A stretch of DNA of 64,000 bases from Sphingobacteriales bacterium. GTDB taxonomy: Bacteria; Bacteroidota; Bacteroidia; Chitinophagales; UBA2359. Each line of letters begins with the position of its first letter. Position 1 is the stretch's first letter. A program made the translations under genes and the position numbers. Positions 42,094 to 53,221 of this stretch are shown here, piece after piece. A model generated the notes under the pieces. It worked only from the letters and a program-made list of their open reading frames with translations, had not been told where the DNA came from and ran no database searches. The stretch lies in contig JADKCK010000037.1 of the NCBI GenBank assembly GCA_016718845.1, forward strand, positions 1 through 64,000. The letters run 5' to 3'.

Positions 42094-43698
42094 TTATTTA
42101 ACAATAGATACTGTACCCGATGCTAAACGGTCGGTACCCGATAATACAGTATAGTAGTACAAGCCTGTTGGTATGGTACGTGTATCCCACAACAACTCGC
42201 CGCTTAGGTTAGTAAATGGTAGTTGTGTAATTTCTTTGCCTGTTGGGTCGGTGATTACCAATAAAATGGCTTCGGTTTTTGAAGGTACGCTGTACGCAAA
42301 CGTAACATAATCGCGGGCAGGGTTGGGGTACACCTTCATATAAACACCTATCACCCCCTCCTTCGGAGGGGGCAGGGGGGAGGCTATACCCACCGGAAAA
42401 CACGTTTCTTGCTCTACGCAGCCGTACTTGTCGGTATGCACCACCCATGCCCAATAACCTGCCGTAGGCGAAGGTGTCCAGTTATCAATAACCTCTCCTA
42501 CCATTACCAAACTGCTGTCGGGTAACATCACCATGTCTTGGAAATAATGTTCGACATGATCGCCAACCTTACTACCCGAATGGAAGTAATCGGATAACCG
42601 ATAATAAAACTGCGTACCTAAACTATCTCCGTTTGCAGAAAATTTAGTAATGACGGCTGCATACCTTAAACTATCTGGGTTTATCCAACGGGCTATTCTA
42701 CCACACACCAAAATACTACCATCTGCTAACTCCACAGACCGCGAAAAATAGGCAGCTCCGATATATGGGTTAGTATACTCCCATGCCAACTCGTGGTTGT
42801 TGTTTAGCTTGCCAATGTATTGGCGCTCGTTAAACGCAATATAGCTGTTGCTGTTGATTATAAATTTTTCTTGACCGCTAAATACAATGCCACCATCTTT
42901 GGTTAAGGTAAGTTTTGGAGCCGTCACAACACGCCCCAAAGCAGGTGACAGGTATTGCCACACAATAGCACCCGTTTCATCTGCCTCAAATATCCAAGTG
43001 CGACCTCTGCAACTGTCATCAGGGGGGTAATAAGCTGGGCATGGGCCGTAAATGGTGGAGCTAACTATAAAATGATTGTTGGGTAATAGTTGTAAATCGG
43101 AGGCTGTTTTGTAGATGCAGAAAGGATCGGGGGAGGGAAAATTAAATTGATCTACTTTATTACCCAAAGCATCAATTTTGATAACCGATACTTTATTACC
43201 ATCACCAACGCCACTAATACCCAAAATTGCTAAAACATAATAGTTGTCTTCGCTGTCCTGTTGTATCTGAGTAACCGTGATAGCATTGCTTATTTCTTGT
43301 CCATAATGACGGTATAATAATGTATCTCCATTAACATCAAAAATTGTTAAAAAAAAACCAGAATCCATTTGATTCCTACCCACTATCGCCAAATTTCCAT
43401 TATTAGTAGCTATTAATGCATCGTTCCACAGTTCTAAATTTCTTAACGTATCTGTGTACACTTTTAATACCTCTATATTCCCTGTAGAGTTTAAGCGTGT
43501 AAAAAAACCTGCATTATGTGGAGTAGGAGTAGGCACAACAGTAACTCCTGTTATATACCAGGCAGTATCGGTGGTTACAATACTCCGAAAAATAGTAGCC
43601 GTATTTGTATCTGTGCGATACAATTCATTAAAATAAGGCTGGGCGGTAAGTTGTAAGCATAAGGCAAAAGTACCAACTATTGCAAATAATGTTTTCAT
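42094..43698 (-). CDS. T9SS surface protein with beta-propeller-like body
   Basis: A 534-residue protein with signal MKTLFAIVGTFALCLQLTAQ. The body has repeated propeller-like segments (WYITGV, NGNLAIVGRNQ, DGGIVFSGQEK, DGSILVCGR, DSSLVMVGEV) at about 50-90-residue spacing. A SPLPPPKEG linker, encoded by a C-rich palindrome near 42355-42385, precedes the sorting domain (VYPNPARDYVTFAYSVPSK...LPFTNLSGELLWDTR). This sorting domain differs from that of the next gene by only four bases in about 240. Frame intact. Function unknown. Confidence 0.8.
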   Translation of the reverse strand: MKTLFAIVGTFALCLQLTAQPYFNELYRTDTNTATIFRSIVTTDTAWYITGVTVVPTPTPHNAGFFTRLNSTGNIEVLKVYTDTLRNLELWNDALIATNNGNLAIVGRNQMDSGFFLTIFDVNGDTLLYRHYGQEISNAITVTQIQQDSEDNYYVLAILGISGVGDGNKVSVIKIDALGNKVDQFNFPSPDPFCIYKTASDLQLLPNNHFIVSSTIYGPCPAYYPPDDSCRGRTWIFEADETGAIVWQYLSPALGRVVTAPKLTLTKDGGIVFSGQEKFIINSNSYIAFNERQYIGKLNNNHELAWEYTNPYIGAAYFSRSVELADGSILVCGRIARWINPDSLRYAAVITKFSANGDSLGTQFYYRLSDYFHSGSKVGDHVEHYFQDMVMLPDSSLVMVGEVIDNWTPSPTAGYWAWVVHTDKYGCVEQETCFPVGIASPLPPPKEGVIGVYMKVYPNPARDYVTFAYSVPSKTEAILLVITDPTGKEITQLPFTNLSGELLWDTRTIPTGLYYYTVLSGTDRLASGTVSIVK

Positions 43699-43716
43699 AG
43701 TGATAATAAAACATAA

Positions 43717-43747
43717 AAAGGCAAAGGCTAATGTAGCCTTTGCCTTT
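43717..43747. terminator. Hairpin terminator
   Basis: AAAGGCAAAGGCTA pairs perfectly with 43734-43747 around ATG; on the minus strand T-rich sequence follows. Ends the large T9SS gene upstream of the 42094 gene. Confidence 0.7.
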
Positions 43748-43757
43748 GGTGATTAAA

Positions 43758-46700
43758 CTATTTAACAATAGATACTGTACCCGATGCTAAACGGTCGGTA
43801 CCCGATAATACAGTATAGTAGTACAAGCCTGTTGGTATGGTACGTGTATCCCACAACAACTCGCCGCTTAGGTTAGTAAATGATAGTTGTGTAATTTCTT
43901 TGCCTGTTGGGTCGGTAATTACCAATAAAATGGCTTCGGTTTTTGAAGGCACGCTGTACGCAAACGTAACATAATCACGGGCAGGGTTGGGGTAAACAGT
44001 AACTGTAGTAAGCAGTTTATTTATGTCTGCTTGTGGGTTAGTACTTATTTGTTTGCCGCTACCCGCAGCGGGTGTTAAATTGGGCAGGGTGGGCAAGCCA
44101 CAATTGCTGCCGTTTACAAAGCACAATATGTTTTGGGCTTGTATGGTAGCCGCATCGGTTGGTGTGCCATTAGCAAGGGTTTGCAGTTGGCTTTTTTCGG
44201 TGTTGGTAAGCTGTAGCCAATTTCGCCCGCTCTCTATCACTTGTCGTTTTAGGGCGTATAGCTGCATATAGGCAGTATGCGGGTTGGGGTTGCGCAATAC
44301 ATACAAATAGCGGTTAGGCATGTCGGACAATAGGGTGCTGCCTGCTGTGCCATTGTTGTGGGTAAGGTAGCTTTCGGCAAGGACATAGTCGGCTGCCGAT
44401 GTGTGTTGGCGTTGTAGCCATTGGTGTAGGTCGGTTAGGTTGGGTATGCTGTCGTTTAGTATGTTAGACACCATCAACTGCCCATTGTGCAGCATTAGGC
44501 TGCGGTAGTTGAGCAGGTTGCGGTACAGCGTTTTTTTCAACGAGCCGGATTCTTGGGTGCACAACAACAAATCGAGCAGGTTTTGGGGTAGTGGGTTGGG
44601 TATGTCGTGGGCTAAAAAATCTAAAAAGGCTTTGTCTTTGCAAGCATCGGCGTTTAGCAATAGTATTTCTATGAGCATGGCATCGGGTAGCGTGCCTGTA
44701 AGGGGCAGCGCGGCGCAATACCTCTTGCGACAGGTTGGGCGATTTGGCTACTAATTGGTTGCGCAGTGTCCAGGCATCGTTGCTCCATACCAAATCTATG
44801 TTATCGAGCAGGGCATTGGTATTGCCATTGTCTATTAGGGCATTGTATAGGTATAGGGTGTTGCCATAGTCGGTTTCGGCTTGCGTAAAACTGTTGGCTA
44901 ATACCTGGCGGGCGGGCTGTGCCAAACCTGATATTTGTTGGCTTTGGTCGGGGCAGGTGTTTGGGTTACTTATATCTCCTTGTACCTGCGTAAACCACTC
45001 TGTAGTAAAATCCAATGCCTGTGTTTGTAGTAGGGCATTATCGTAATATTGCGTAACGGGCAAGCCACTGTGTAGGTAGTAATCGCTTTCGGAGGTGCCG
45101 TTGCGCGAGTACTTATTTTGGGCAGATTGTGTGCCGCCCAAAATGCCATTCTGAAACAAACGTATGCCATTGCCGCCTGCTATGTACATGTCGTACAATC
45201 CTTGGGTGTGGGTGTTGCACTCGTAGTGCAAGCCCATAGCATCAGGGTTTAATGGATCATTTCTATTATCACCCAATGCTAAATTGGCGTAATCTAATTT
45301 AGTAAAGGTGTTGTTATAAATTAGGTTGTTGTTGGGTCCGGTGTTGTTTACCCAAATGCCAATTCTGTTTTGTTGGCTACATTGTTGCCTATAAAGGTGT
45401 TTTTTTGTATCTTGTAGCCAGTACCTGTATATACTATTAAGCCAAAGCCTAGGTTGCCGCGTGCGGGGTTGTGTAGGGTAAAGGTGTTGTTTACAATTTT
45501 GGCAGTGTTTACGTTTTGGGTAATTATGCCTACTGTATTGCCCGTAAAGTTTGACCTTTGTACGCTAATGGTGTGGTTGCCAGCGGCGCGGGTAGCTTTA
45601 ATGCCACACGATAGTTTTTGGAAGGTACAAGCATCGGCAGCGCTGTTACTGCCTACTTTGTATCCGGCATCAATAGAGTATATGCCATAGAAGTTTTGTT
45701 GTGCATCGGGTAGGTTGGTGTTGTTGTTGATGAAGTTACATTTTTTAAACTGTACGCCGTCTACGTCCCACATAGTAACGCGGTGTATGGGGTCGGTGTT
45801 GCGGTAGTTGTTGTCTATGGTAAAGGTGCAGTTGTAAAAGTTGCTTAGGTTTGGGTGCGAGAATCCGCTGTAGTAGTTGTTGTATTGCATAAACTCTAGG
45901 TCGCGGTGGTTGTTGGTAAAAGTTGCGCCGTTGGCAATAATAATACCGCCTGCTGTGTTGGCATCGCTGCCGTTCCAGGTGCTTATGGCATCGCGGGCGT
46001 GTTCTATTTTGGCACCAGCATTAATAGTTACTTTGCCCTGTAAGCAATCGGGATAAGAACCTGTTTGCCCTAATGTTTTGTTACCCAGTACTCTAATCCC
46101 GCCCCACATATCGCCGCAGGCATTGGTTATTTTGCCGTTTATTATTAGTTCGGCACTTGGCTCTACTATAATAAACGCATTGGCTGCCATATTAAGTGTG
46201 CCATTAATGGTTAAGCTTTTATGTGCTTGTACCCTAATGGTGTTGGCTGCATTTATTACCCTGCCTTGTTGGTAAATGGTGTTTTCGGTAATCAGGTAAT
46301 CTTGTGCAAAGTCGGCATTGTCTAAGTTCGATTGCCAAATACCTCGCCCAAATGTGCCAATGTGTAGTAAGCGTTTGCAATAATCTATCTCCAAATCAGT
46401 AACAATACAAACCGGTAAATTGTGGTTAAAACAGCCCCATGCATTTGTAGCAGGGTTGTAGCGGTATACGCCAACATCGGTGCCTGCATATAATATGCCA
46501 TTAGAGCCATTTACGTAAGCTAAGGCATTGACCGGAAAAGGCGTTAAACCATTGTTAAGCGACATGTCGGTAAAAGTTAGTCCACCATTGATTGATTCTT
46601 CTACTCGTCCCTGAGTTTGTCCGGTGTCATCTGTCGGAAACCCGCCTTTGGCTATACAAATATGGTTGGGGTTACGCGGGTCTATGGCTATGGCATTCAC

Positions 46701-48950
46701 ACGCCCATGAATATACGATACCACCGACCAAGCACCTGTGCCTCCATTTTCGCTTTTGAACAAGGCAGTGCCCTCTTTCCAATCTTCTACGTTAGGGTTG
46801 GGGTCATTATCGTATTTAATGTCGCCTGCCAAATCAACAATATTGCCATTAGAGGGTGCTGCGCTTAACGCTCGTGCATTAAAGTATATTATAGGGTAGG
46901 TTGTTCCGTAGACGTTGACAAAATAATCACCCAATGCTAAATTTTTAGAAAAAGTAGGGTTAGGTAATGTGCCTGTACCGTCTATTATCTGAAAAAACTC
47001 GTCTTTAGCAAAATACAGGGTACTACTTTGTTCGGGTTTGGCGGTCATTAAAAAATCATCAAATACCGAACCTATGTTATTAGTATACACGGTTGTTAGG
47101 CTACTAATGTTATCGTTAACCGATTTAAATAAGTTGGCGTTACCTCTTCCATAAATAGTAGTTGGGGTATTGGCATCCATAATTGTGTGTCCTCCATCGC
47201 CGTAGGCATACAAAGACCATTGCCCATTAGTTTGCCTTAGGTAGGTATGGTTGTCTTGTGCCCCACCTGCAATAATGCCTGGTCTGGCAGACGAATTAGT
47301 AATGTCGTAAAATTGGGTAAGAATTAGGGTAGATCCATTAAGGTTTGCCCAACTAATGCCGCCATCAGTACTTTTACTTACTCCACCATCTGTGCCTATC
47401 AATATTACATCATTTACGCCACCAGTGTTAGGTGTATAAATTTGGAAACCGCGCAAATCCGCATGTTGATCGTCTGAGTCGGGGCAGGTTGTTGCAGATG
47501 ATGAAAGAGCTGGGAGAAAAGAACTTCCCAAATCGATAGATTTTTGAAGGCATAATTTACCGCTATAAATAACCGAAAAGTCGGCATCGCTTATTTCAAA
47601 ACCTGCACCAAAAAAGCCTACATCTGTGTTAACGGTAGCATTAAGTACTTGCCATTTTGCATCGGGTGTGGCTAAGTCTAACGACATATAGGGTTTGTTA
47701 TGTAGGGTGTTACCTATAATTGCTCCTTGTGCATCAGTAATTTCTTCGTAGTCGTTATACATAGCAAATATTTTTCCGGGTGCAAAAGCACTTACATCAA
47801 CATGAAAAGCTTCGGTTTTAAAATAATAACCCGCCGGGTTTTGCATATTAGATGCGTTAGGGCTAATAACTTGCCAAGTAGCTCCGGCATCAATACTTTT
47901 GTATATATTAGCCCCACTGTAAGGCCAGCCATGTTTTTTAGTAGACAAAACAAGGGTATTAGCTAAACCAGGAATAATTTCTACACCACTAAAAGTTTCG
48001 TCCCATTGTAAAGTTAATGTACTTGTTACGTTTTGCCAGTTTATTCCCCCATCCGTTGTTTTCCAGAGTTTACTTTGCCCTAATGCATAAATGGTGTTGT
48101 AGGTAGCATCTGTTTCATCGAACATTAATTTTTCGATTGGTTGTTGTTCTACGGCTGTATAGTCTAAGCTGGTAGCCGCCCATGTGTTGCCCCCATCTGT
48201 CGATTTAAATACACCAACGCCATAATTTTCAAAAAAACCTACCGAATTACCTGTTCCAATATACATAGTAGTAGGTGGCTCTGTTCCATTTGGTTTGGCA
48301 ATAATTGCAATTACGCCTAAACCTGGTAGGCGCAGTTGGTCGGTTAGGTTTTGCCAGTGTACGCCATTATCGGTAGTTTTCCACAAACCAGCTGTATTAG
48401 AGCCTGCAAAAATAGTATTTACTGGCGATTGCCCAGGTGGGGCATATACACAACGCACATAACCCGAGTTTTGGCTAGCAGTTATTACGGGTCCTAATTG
48501 TTGCCAGTTGCTGTTGCCCGAGTTACAAATAGTATTGGGGTTAGTAAGGACAGATAGGTATTGTGCGTAGGCATTAAAATTGCCTGTTGCACCTACTCTG
48601 TTACTCCAAAAGTTTTCCCAACGTGTAAATCGATGGGCAAAGTTTTGGTCTTCGGGGTGTTGGCTAATGTACTGTCTGGCTTGTCGAGCAATTTCGTAAA
48701 ACGAGGTCGTTTTTTTATTCATCGCCGTATACAAAGCAACTACTTGCGGATTTGTTACTTCGGTTGCTTCCTCCTCTTCGTAGCCCTGCCCCAAAACCAA
48801 TTGCCCGCTTCCTATCACGGCGCAACAGGTTAAAACAAGGCTATAAAGCCCACATATTACCCCCCCCCTAATATGTAATAGGTTGGGAAGTAAAGACAGT
48901 AAGGGGTTTAATACGCCCTTTCTCAACGCGGGAATTAAATTTCTGTTCAT
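43758..48950 (-). CDS. Large T9SS protein: VPS10/BNR propeller and beta-helix, two frameshifts
   Basis: About 1730 residues. After a signal region that contains a G8 (coding strand) tract (HIRGGVICGLYS) come Asp-box/BNR units of a sortilin/VPS10-type propeller (GLWKTTDNGVHWQNL, VFKSTDGGNTWAAT, LWKTTDGGINWQNV, GVSKSTDGGISWANL), then a right-handed beta-helix (NGTLNMAANAFIIVEPSAEL, GAKIEHARDAISTWNG), then a helical stretch and the T9SS domain VYPNPARDYVTFAYSVPSK. Frame breaks near 45357-45362 (KTELA-IWVNNTGPNNNL) and 44695-44705 (LRRAA-LTGTLPDAML). It is probably an adhesin or a sialidase-like surface protein; no catalytic residues can be named. Confidence 0.75.
48852..48875. repeat. C8 tract with perfect palindromic flanks
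   Basis: ACATATTA, eight C (48860-48867), then TAATATGT: the flanks are exact reverse complements. It is in frame inside the signal region of the gene to the left. The first T9SS gene has the same design (ACATATTA-C10-ATATATGT at 12675). Confidence 0.7.
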
Positions 48951-49324
48951 CTTGTTAAAGATTTGTTTTTGAACGTGAAAAATTAGGGAATAATATTACA
49001 ATATGGTGATGTGAAGATGTATGAGCTTGTCACCATTTCATTCCTTCACCACTTCACCACTTTTACGAAGAGCAAAAATACTAAAACTTTTTTAAACTTG
49101 CTTAGTTTTGGTACACACACTAACACATTTATTTTTTAAAATCCCCCCCTTGCCCCCCTTCGAGGGGGGGAATACATACATACATACACACCTTTTACGT
49201 GTCGGGACACAATCCTACTACCATTATATCCGTAGCAAGAGGGTTTAAACCCTCCGTTACGGATAAAATGGTACATCTTTACACTGCAACATTGTTTTAA
49301 ACAGCCCCAAAGCAAGGCGAAAAT
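48951..49324. other. Intergenic region with C-rich hairpin
   Basis: No gene. TTCACCACTTCACCACTTT at about 49050; then AATCCCCCCCTTGCCCCCCTTCGAGGGGGGG at 49140-49170, one end of the element family seen in allB folded as a hairpin; then sequence leading to the 21-bp array. Confidence 0.6.
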
Positions 49325-49330
49325 GTCTTG

Positions 49331-49675
49331 TTGCGCGCTTGCAATGCTACGTTGCGCGCTTGCAATGCTACGTTGCGCGCTTGCAATGCTACGTTGCGCT
49401 TGCAATGCTACGTTGCGCGCTTGCAATGCTACGTTGCGCGCTTGCAATGCTACGTTGCGCGCTTGCAATGCTACGTTGCGCGCTTGCAATGCTACGTTGC
49501 GCGCTTGCAATGCTACGTTGCGCGCTTGCAATGCTACGTTGCGCGCTTGCAATGCTACGTTGCGCGATGCTCGTTGCGCTTGCAATGCTACGTTGCTTGC
49601 AATGCTACGTTGCTTGCAATGCCACGTTGCGCTTGCAATACCACGTTGCGCGCTTGCAATACCACGTTGCGCGTA
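49331..49675. repeat. Second 21-bp tandem array
   Basis: About 16 units of GCGCGCTTGCAATGCTACGT(T), with CAATGCT or a variant starting at 49342, 49363, 49384, 49403, then every 21 bp to 49550, then degenerate 17- and 19-bp units to 49657. The core GCAATGCTACGTTGC has complementary ends. No spacers. It stops about 120 bp before the start of the gene at 49796. Confidence 0.9.
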
Positions 49676-49795
49676 AAAAAACGTGTAAAAAAAAGCAGAA
49701 ATTTAGTTTTTTTTTGCTTTTCATGCAACCAAACACAATTTTGTTCGTCTATATACCGTTCTATAACAGTTAAAAACTTTAAAATCAATTATCCA

Positions 49796-50410
49796 ATGAA
49801 AAAAGTCTATTATCCTCGAACAGAGGGCAACGTACCAAAGTATTTCAGCAACATTGCCAATTTGCTGAACACTAAATTAGCTGCCAAATATGGCGTTTCT
49901 GCTACCGATTTGGCACTAATAAACGACTATAACCAGCAAATACCGCTTGTAATAGCCAAAGCACACGACGATACACAAATAGCACAGGCAAGTACCAACA
50001 CCAAAAACACTATAGCAATGCTAAAACGGCTCAAAACGAGTAATAAGCAACCTAACTACTAATCCCGATTTTGACGAAGCCGACGCCGAAGCCATGGGCA
50101 TACGCCAAGATAGTACCCCCATTAACCCCAACGATGCCAAAGCCCATATTACAGGCATTACCGTACTGCCCGACCAAGTAATTATTGATTGGCTAAAAGG
50201 ACAAATGCACGGCGTATTGGTAGAAACAAGCTACGATGGAGCAAACTGGGTAAAACTAGACAAAGACAACCGCTCGCCCTACGAAGATACCCGCAAAACC
50301 AAGTACATCAGCAAGCCGAAACCCGCCATTATCGCCTACGCTATATCTACAAAGACCAATTAGTGGGGCATTACTCCGATGTGGTAAAAGCCGAAGTGGC
50401 TATTTATTAG
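49796..50410 (+). CDS. Uncharacterised array-associated protein, two frameshifts
   Basis: About 204 residues after joining. N-terminal helical part (PKYFSNIANLLNTKLAAKYGVSATDLALINDYNQQ); C-terminal beta-rich part like a fibronectin type III fold (ITVLPDQVIIDWLKGQMHGVLVETSYDGANWVKLDKDNRSPYEDTR...ETRHYRLRYIYKDQLVGHYSDVVKAEV). I recall a widespread Bacteroidota/Verrucomicrobiota family with this two-part plan and no known function. Frame breaks near 50030 (NEVISNLTTNPDFDEAD) and 50310. No signal peptide. Start is ATG 49796; the frame is open upstream through the array to 49328. It has no relation in sequence to the gene at 10880 that I can prove, but shares the array context and a helical, uncharacterised character. 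Confidence 0.65.
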
Positions 50411-50451
50411 CTCTTGCTTGTCTATTAGTTATAACCTAAAAAAACAACAAG

Positions 50452-50497
50452 AAACACCGAGAACACAGAGATGTTACTCTATGTTTTCGGTGTTTTG
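50452..50497. terminator. Hairpin terminator in repeat family
   Basis: AAACACCGAGAACACAGAG pairs with CTATGTTTTCGGTGTTT (mismatches in the middle). Related to the CTCTGTGTCTCCGTTGTAAA repeats. Confidence 0.6.
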
Positions 50498-50676
50498 TTA
50501 TAAAATAACCTTCCTAATGAGGTACAAAAAACAAAGCTATTAACCCCACAGCTAACACAACTACCAATCTTTGCAAAGCTAACCACACATTTGTCGTAGC
50601 ACAAAAAAACATCGTGCAACCATTAAAGCCTTTTAATCATCTACACAGCATCTTATTTACACCAAAATAACAACTA

Positions 50677-52019
50677 ATGAAAAAGATGTTCGCCTTTGTG
50701 CTTTATGTTTTTAGTTTTTGTGTAGCTAATGCACTTACAGCAGCTACCTATTTTCCCCCATGCCAAGCATCGTTTGGCACTATCATCAACCCCAATCAGC
50801 AAGTATTGTGTGCAGGCAGCAACAATACCGAGTTAATTTTGGTAGATGATGCAGCGTTTCCGTACACTACCCTATATTTATTGGTTGATGATGATGCAGG
50901 TATTGTTAGGGCGATGCAGCCAAACAGTATCTTTGCATTGGCAGATGCCGCAGCAGGCTCGTACCACATCTACCCCATAAACCTACTTGCCGAGCAATTG
51001 CCAAGCCTGTACAACTTAGTACAAACTTCATCTACCCCAATAAATACCCTCGATACTATGTTGCAAAACAATAGTGTGTGCTTTGCATTAGATACTGTTG
51101 GTGTAGGTATAGAGGTGTTAGAGCCGCTTGGGTTGTTTATAAACGAAGAGTGTGAGTTTGACTTAGATTACATAGAATTAGTAGTAACTTTCTTTGGAGG
51201 TTATCCACAGTATAATCCAGACTCTGTTTATGCGCTAAATGGATCTTTGAATGGAGAGTTTGTTTATGGAGATACAGTTGTACAATGGTTTGCAGATAAC
51301 GTTATTTATGACTTAATACTTACAGCAGGTGGTTGCGAGGAGGTGTTGATGAAAGAAGATATAGTTACATGTAGTTTGTGCAATAACTATCCAGGTCAGT
51401 TAAACGTAGATACTAGTATTATTTGCAATGGTGTAGTTAGTGTTGATGTAATTGATGAAGATGTAGAAGGGGCTATTTTAGTTTATGTGTTACACAATAC
51501 GCCTCCTTTATTTACTACATCGGATACCTTATTTAATGTATTGGCTATCAACAGCAGTGGTATATTTGACCTAAACAATGTACCTAACCTAATAGAGGGT
51601 GCAACCTATTATCTATCGGCAGTTATAGGGGACGACGGTATTTGGAAAATGGAGTGATTGATGATTATACTGATGGTTGTACAGTGGTGTCGGAGAGTAA
51701 GCAGTTTGTTTACCACACCAATTGCGACCCAATAGGTATCAACACACCAACACATTTGGGTGCATTACAGTTACAATTAAGTCCTGTGCCTGCCCATAAT
51801 GTATTGCAGATAACTTATGTAGCTACACAAAAAAGCACCATAAACGCAGTAGTTTATGATGCTTTGGGTAGCGTACTTGATGTGTTTTGTGTGGCTGCCA
51901 ACGAGGGTAAAGGTACATATCCCTTGGCTATTGATAGCTATGCTTCGGGGATTTATTTTGTGCGGCTAAACGATAGTCAATACAGTGCAGTAGCTAAGTT
52001 TGTGAGGAGGAAGGAGTGA
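50677..52019 (+). CDS. T9SS surface protein, one frameshift
   Basis: About 447 residues. Signal MKKMFAFVLYVFSFCVANALTAA; a beta-rich middle with three related units (PNQQVLCAGSNNTELILVDDAAFPYTTLYLLVDDD; SIICNGVVSVDVIDEDVEGAILVYVLHN) and a T9SS sorting domain (LQLSPVPAHNVLQITYV...AVVYDALGSVLDVF...GIYFVRLNDSQ...FVRRKE). The frame breaks at AAAA 51646-51649; one more A gives WKNGVIDDYTDG. The stop codon lies within the first unit of the following minisatellite, so the repeat may have replaced the original end. Function unknown. Confidence 0.77.
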
Positions 52020-52267
52020 AGGAGGAGGAGCGAAGGAGTGAAGAAGGAAACAGTGAAGGAGTGAAGGAGTGAAGATAAGGAGTGAAGGAGTGAAGATGAA
52101 GGAAGGAGTGAAGGAGTGAAAGGAGTGAAGGAGTGAAGGAGTGAAGGAGCGAAGGAGCGAAGGAGTGAAGGAGCGAAGGAGTGAAGGAGTGAAAACTCAC
52201 CACTTCACCACATCGCAACATCGCAACATCACCACATCGAAAACATCGCCACATCACAACATCACCA
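52013..52267. repeat. GTGAAGGA minisatellite and CACCACTTC tail
   Basis: An 8-bp unit GTGAAGGA repeats irregularly over about 180 bp (52013-52195), then CACCACTTCACC and ACATCGCAACATC units to 52267. It starts inside the T9SS gene's last codons and ends next to dcd. Confidence 0.85.
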
Positions 52268-52270
52268 CTG

Positions 52271-52807
52271 TTAAAACTCGTTTTTCCACATCATCGACTC
52301 TACGGGTTTTATGGTTCGGGTGGTGTATTTGGCGTTGTGTTTGTTGGCGTAGTTGTTGTTTACGTCGCCATCTATCATAAAATAGATAAGTTGCCCTATG
52401 GGCATACCTGCATATACGCGCACGGGTTGCACACACGATATTTCGAGTGTCCAGGTGTTGCAAAAACCTACATCGCCCTTGCCTGCGGTGGCATGAATAT
52501 CGATGCCCAAACGCCCAATACTTGATTTACCCTCTAAGAAAGGCACATGGCGGTGGGTTTCGGTGTATTCTTCGGTGGCTCCGAGGTATAAAGTGCCGGG
52601 TTGTAAGATATAGCCTTCGGGCGGAATGATGATTTCTTCAATCTCGTTATGCTTTTTGGCATCTAAGATGTGGCTTTTGTAGATAGCAAGGTATTTACTT
52701 AGGTGTACGTCGTAGGAGTTGCTGCCCAAACACTCGGGTCTAAAAGGCTCAATAACAATGTGGTTGTTGGCTATTTCTGTTAAAATAGCTTTGTCGGATA
52801 GTATCAT
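52271..52807 (-). CDS. dcd: dCTP deaminase
   Basis: A 178-residue enzyme that deaminates dCTP to dUTP for thymidylate synthesis. Family features: MILSDKAILTEI, GSNSYDVHLSKYL, GYILQPGTLYLG, the catalytic region FLEGKSSIGRLGIDIHATAGKGDVGF and QLIYFMI near the end. It is slightly shorter than E. coli Dcd (193), as common in Bacteroidota. Intact frame; its 3' end abuts a minisatellite, its 5' side a palindromic array. Confidence 0.95.
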   Translation of the reverse strand: MILSDKAILTEIANNHIVIEPFRPECLGSNSYDVHLSKYLAIYKSHILDAKKHNEIEEIIIPPEGYILQPGTLYLGATEEYTETHRHVPFLEGKSSIGRLGIDIHATAGKGDVGFCNTWTLEISCVQPVRVYAGMPIGQLIYFMIDGDVNNNYANKHNAKYTTRTIKPVESMMWKNEF

Positions 52808-52890
52808 TGTGGGAAATTTATGGTAAGATTAGATGTGCAGTTTAATAGTATCGAGTAAGGTTTCTTGAAGTTGGTACTTATATTGCTACT

Positions 52891-53088
52891 ACCATAGGCG
52901 ATACAAGTATTGCTACTACCAGAGCAAGTATCGCTATAACATAGGCGATACAAGTATTGCTACTACCAGAGCAAGTATCGCTATAACATAGGCGATACAA
53001 GTATTGCTACTACCAGAGCAAGTATCGTTTACACCATAGGCGATACAAGTATTGCTACTACCAGAGCAAGTATCGCTACTACCAGATG
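52891..53088. repeat. Four-copy 47-bp palindromic array
   Basis: Units ACCATAGGCGATACAAGTATT + GCTACTACCAGAGCAAGTATCGC repeat four times with a 47-48 bp period; GCGATAC and GTATCGC pair within each unit, giving a hairpin. The sequence between 52808 and 53221 has no gene. Confidence 0.85.
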
Positions 53089-53157
53089 AAGCATCAAAGG
53101 TACGACATAAAAGCAAACGAGCTAAGTAGTTGGCTGAAAAAAGTAGCTACTATATCA

Positions 53158-53193
53158 AAACACGCTGCCCAATTGTAGTTTGGGCAGCGTGTT
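53158..53193. terminator. Hairpin terminator
   Basis: AAACACGCTGCCCAA pairs with 53179-53193 around a 6-nt loop, downstream of the lysyl-oxidase-like gene. Confidence 0.8.
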
Positions 53194-53221
53194 TGTGGTA
53201 TAGGTTGTGGGTAATGATAGG

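Noticed and set aside
49136..49773. Repetitive ORFs on both strands across the second 21-bp array
   Set aside because: Same cause as the first array; peptide such as LACNATLRA is just the repeat unit.
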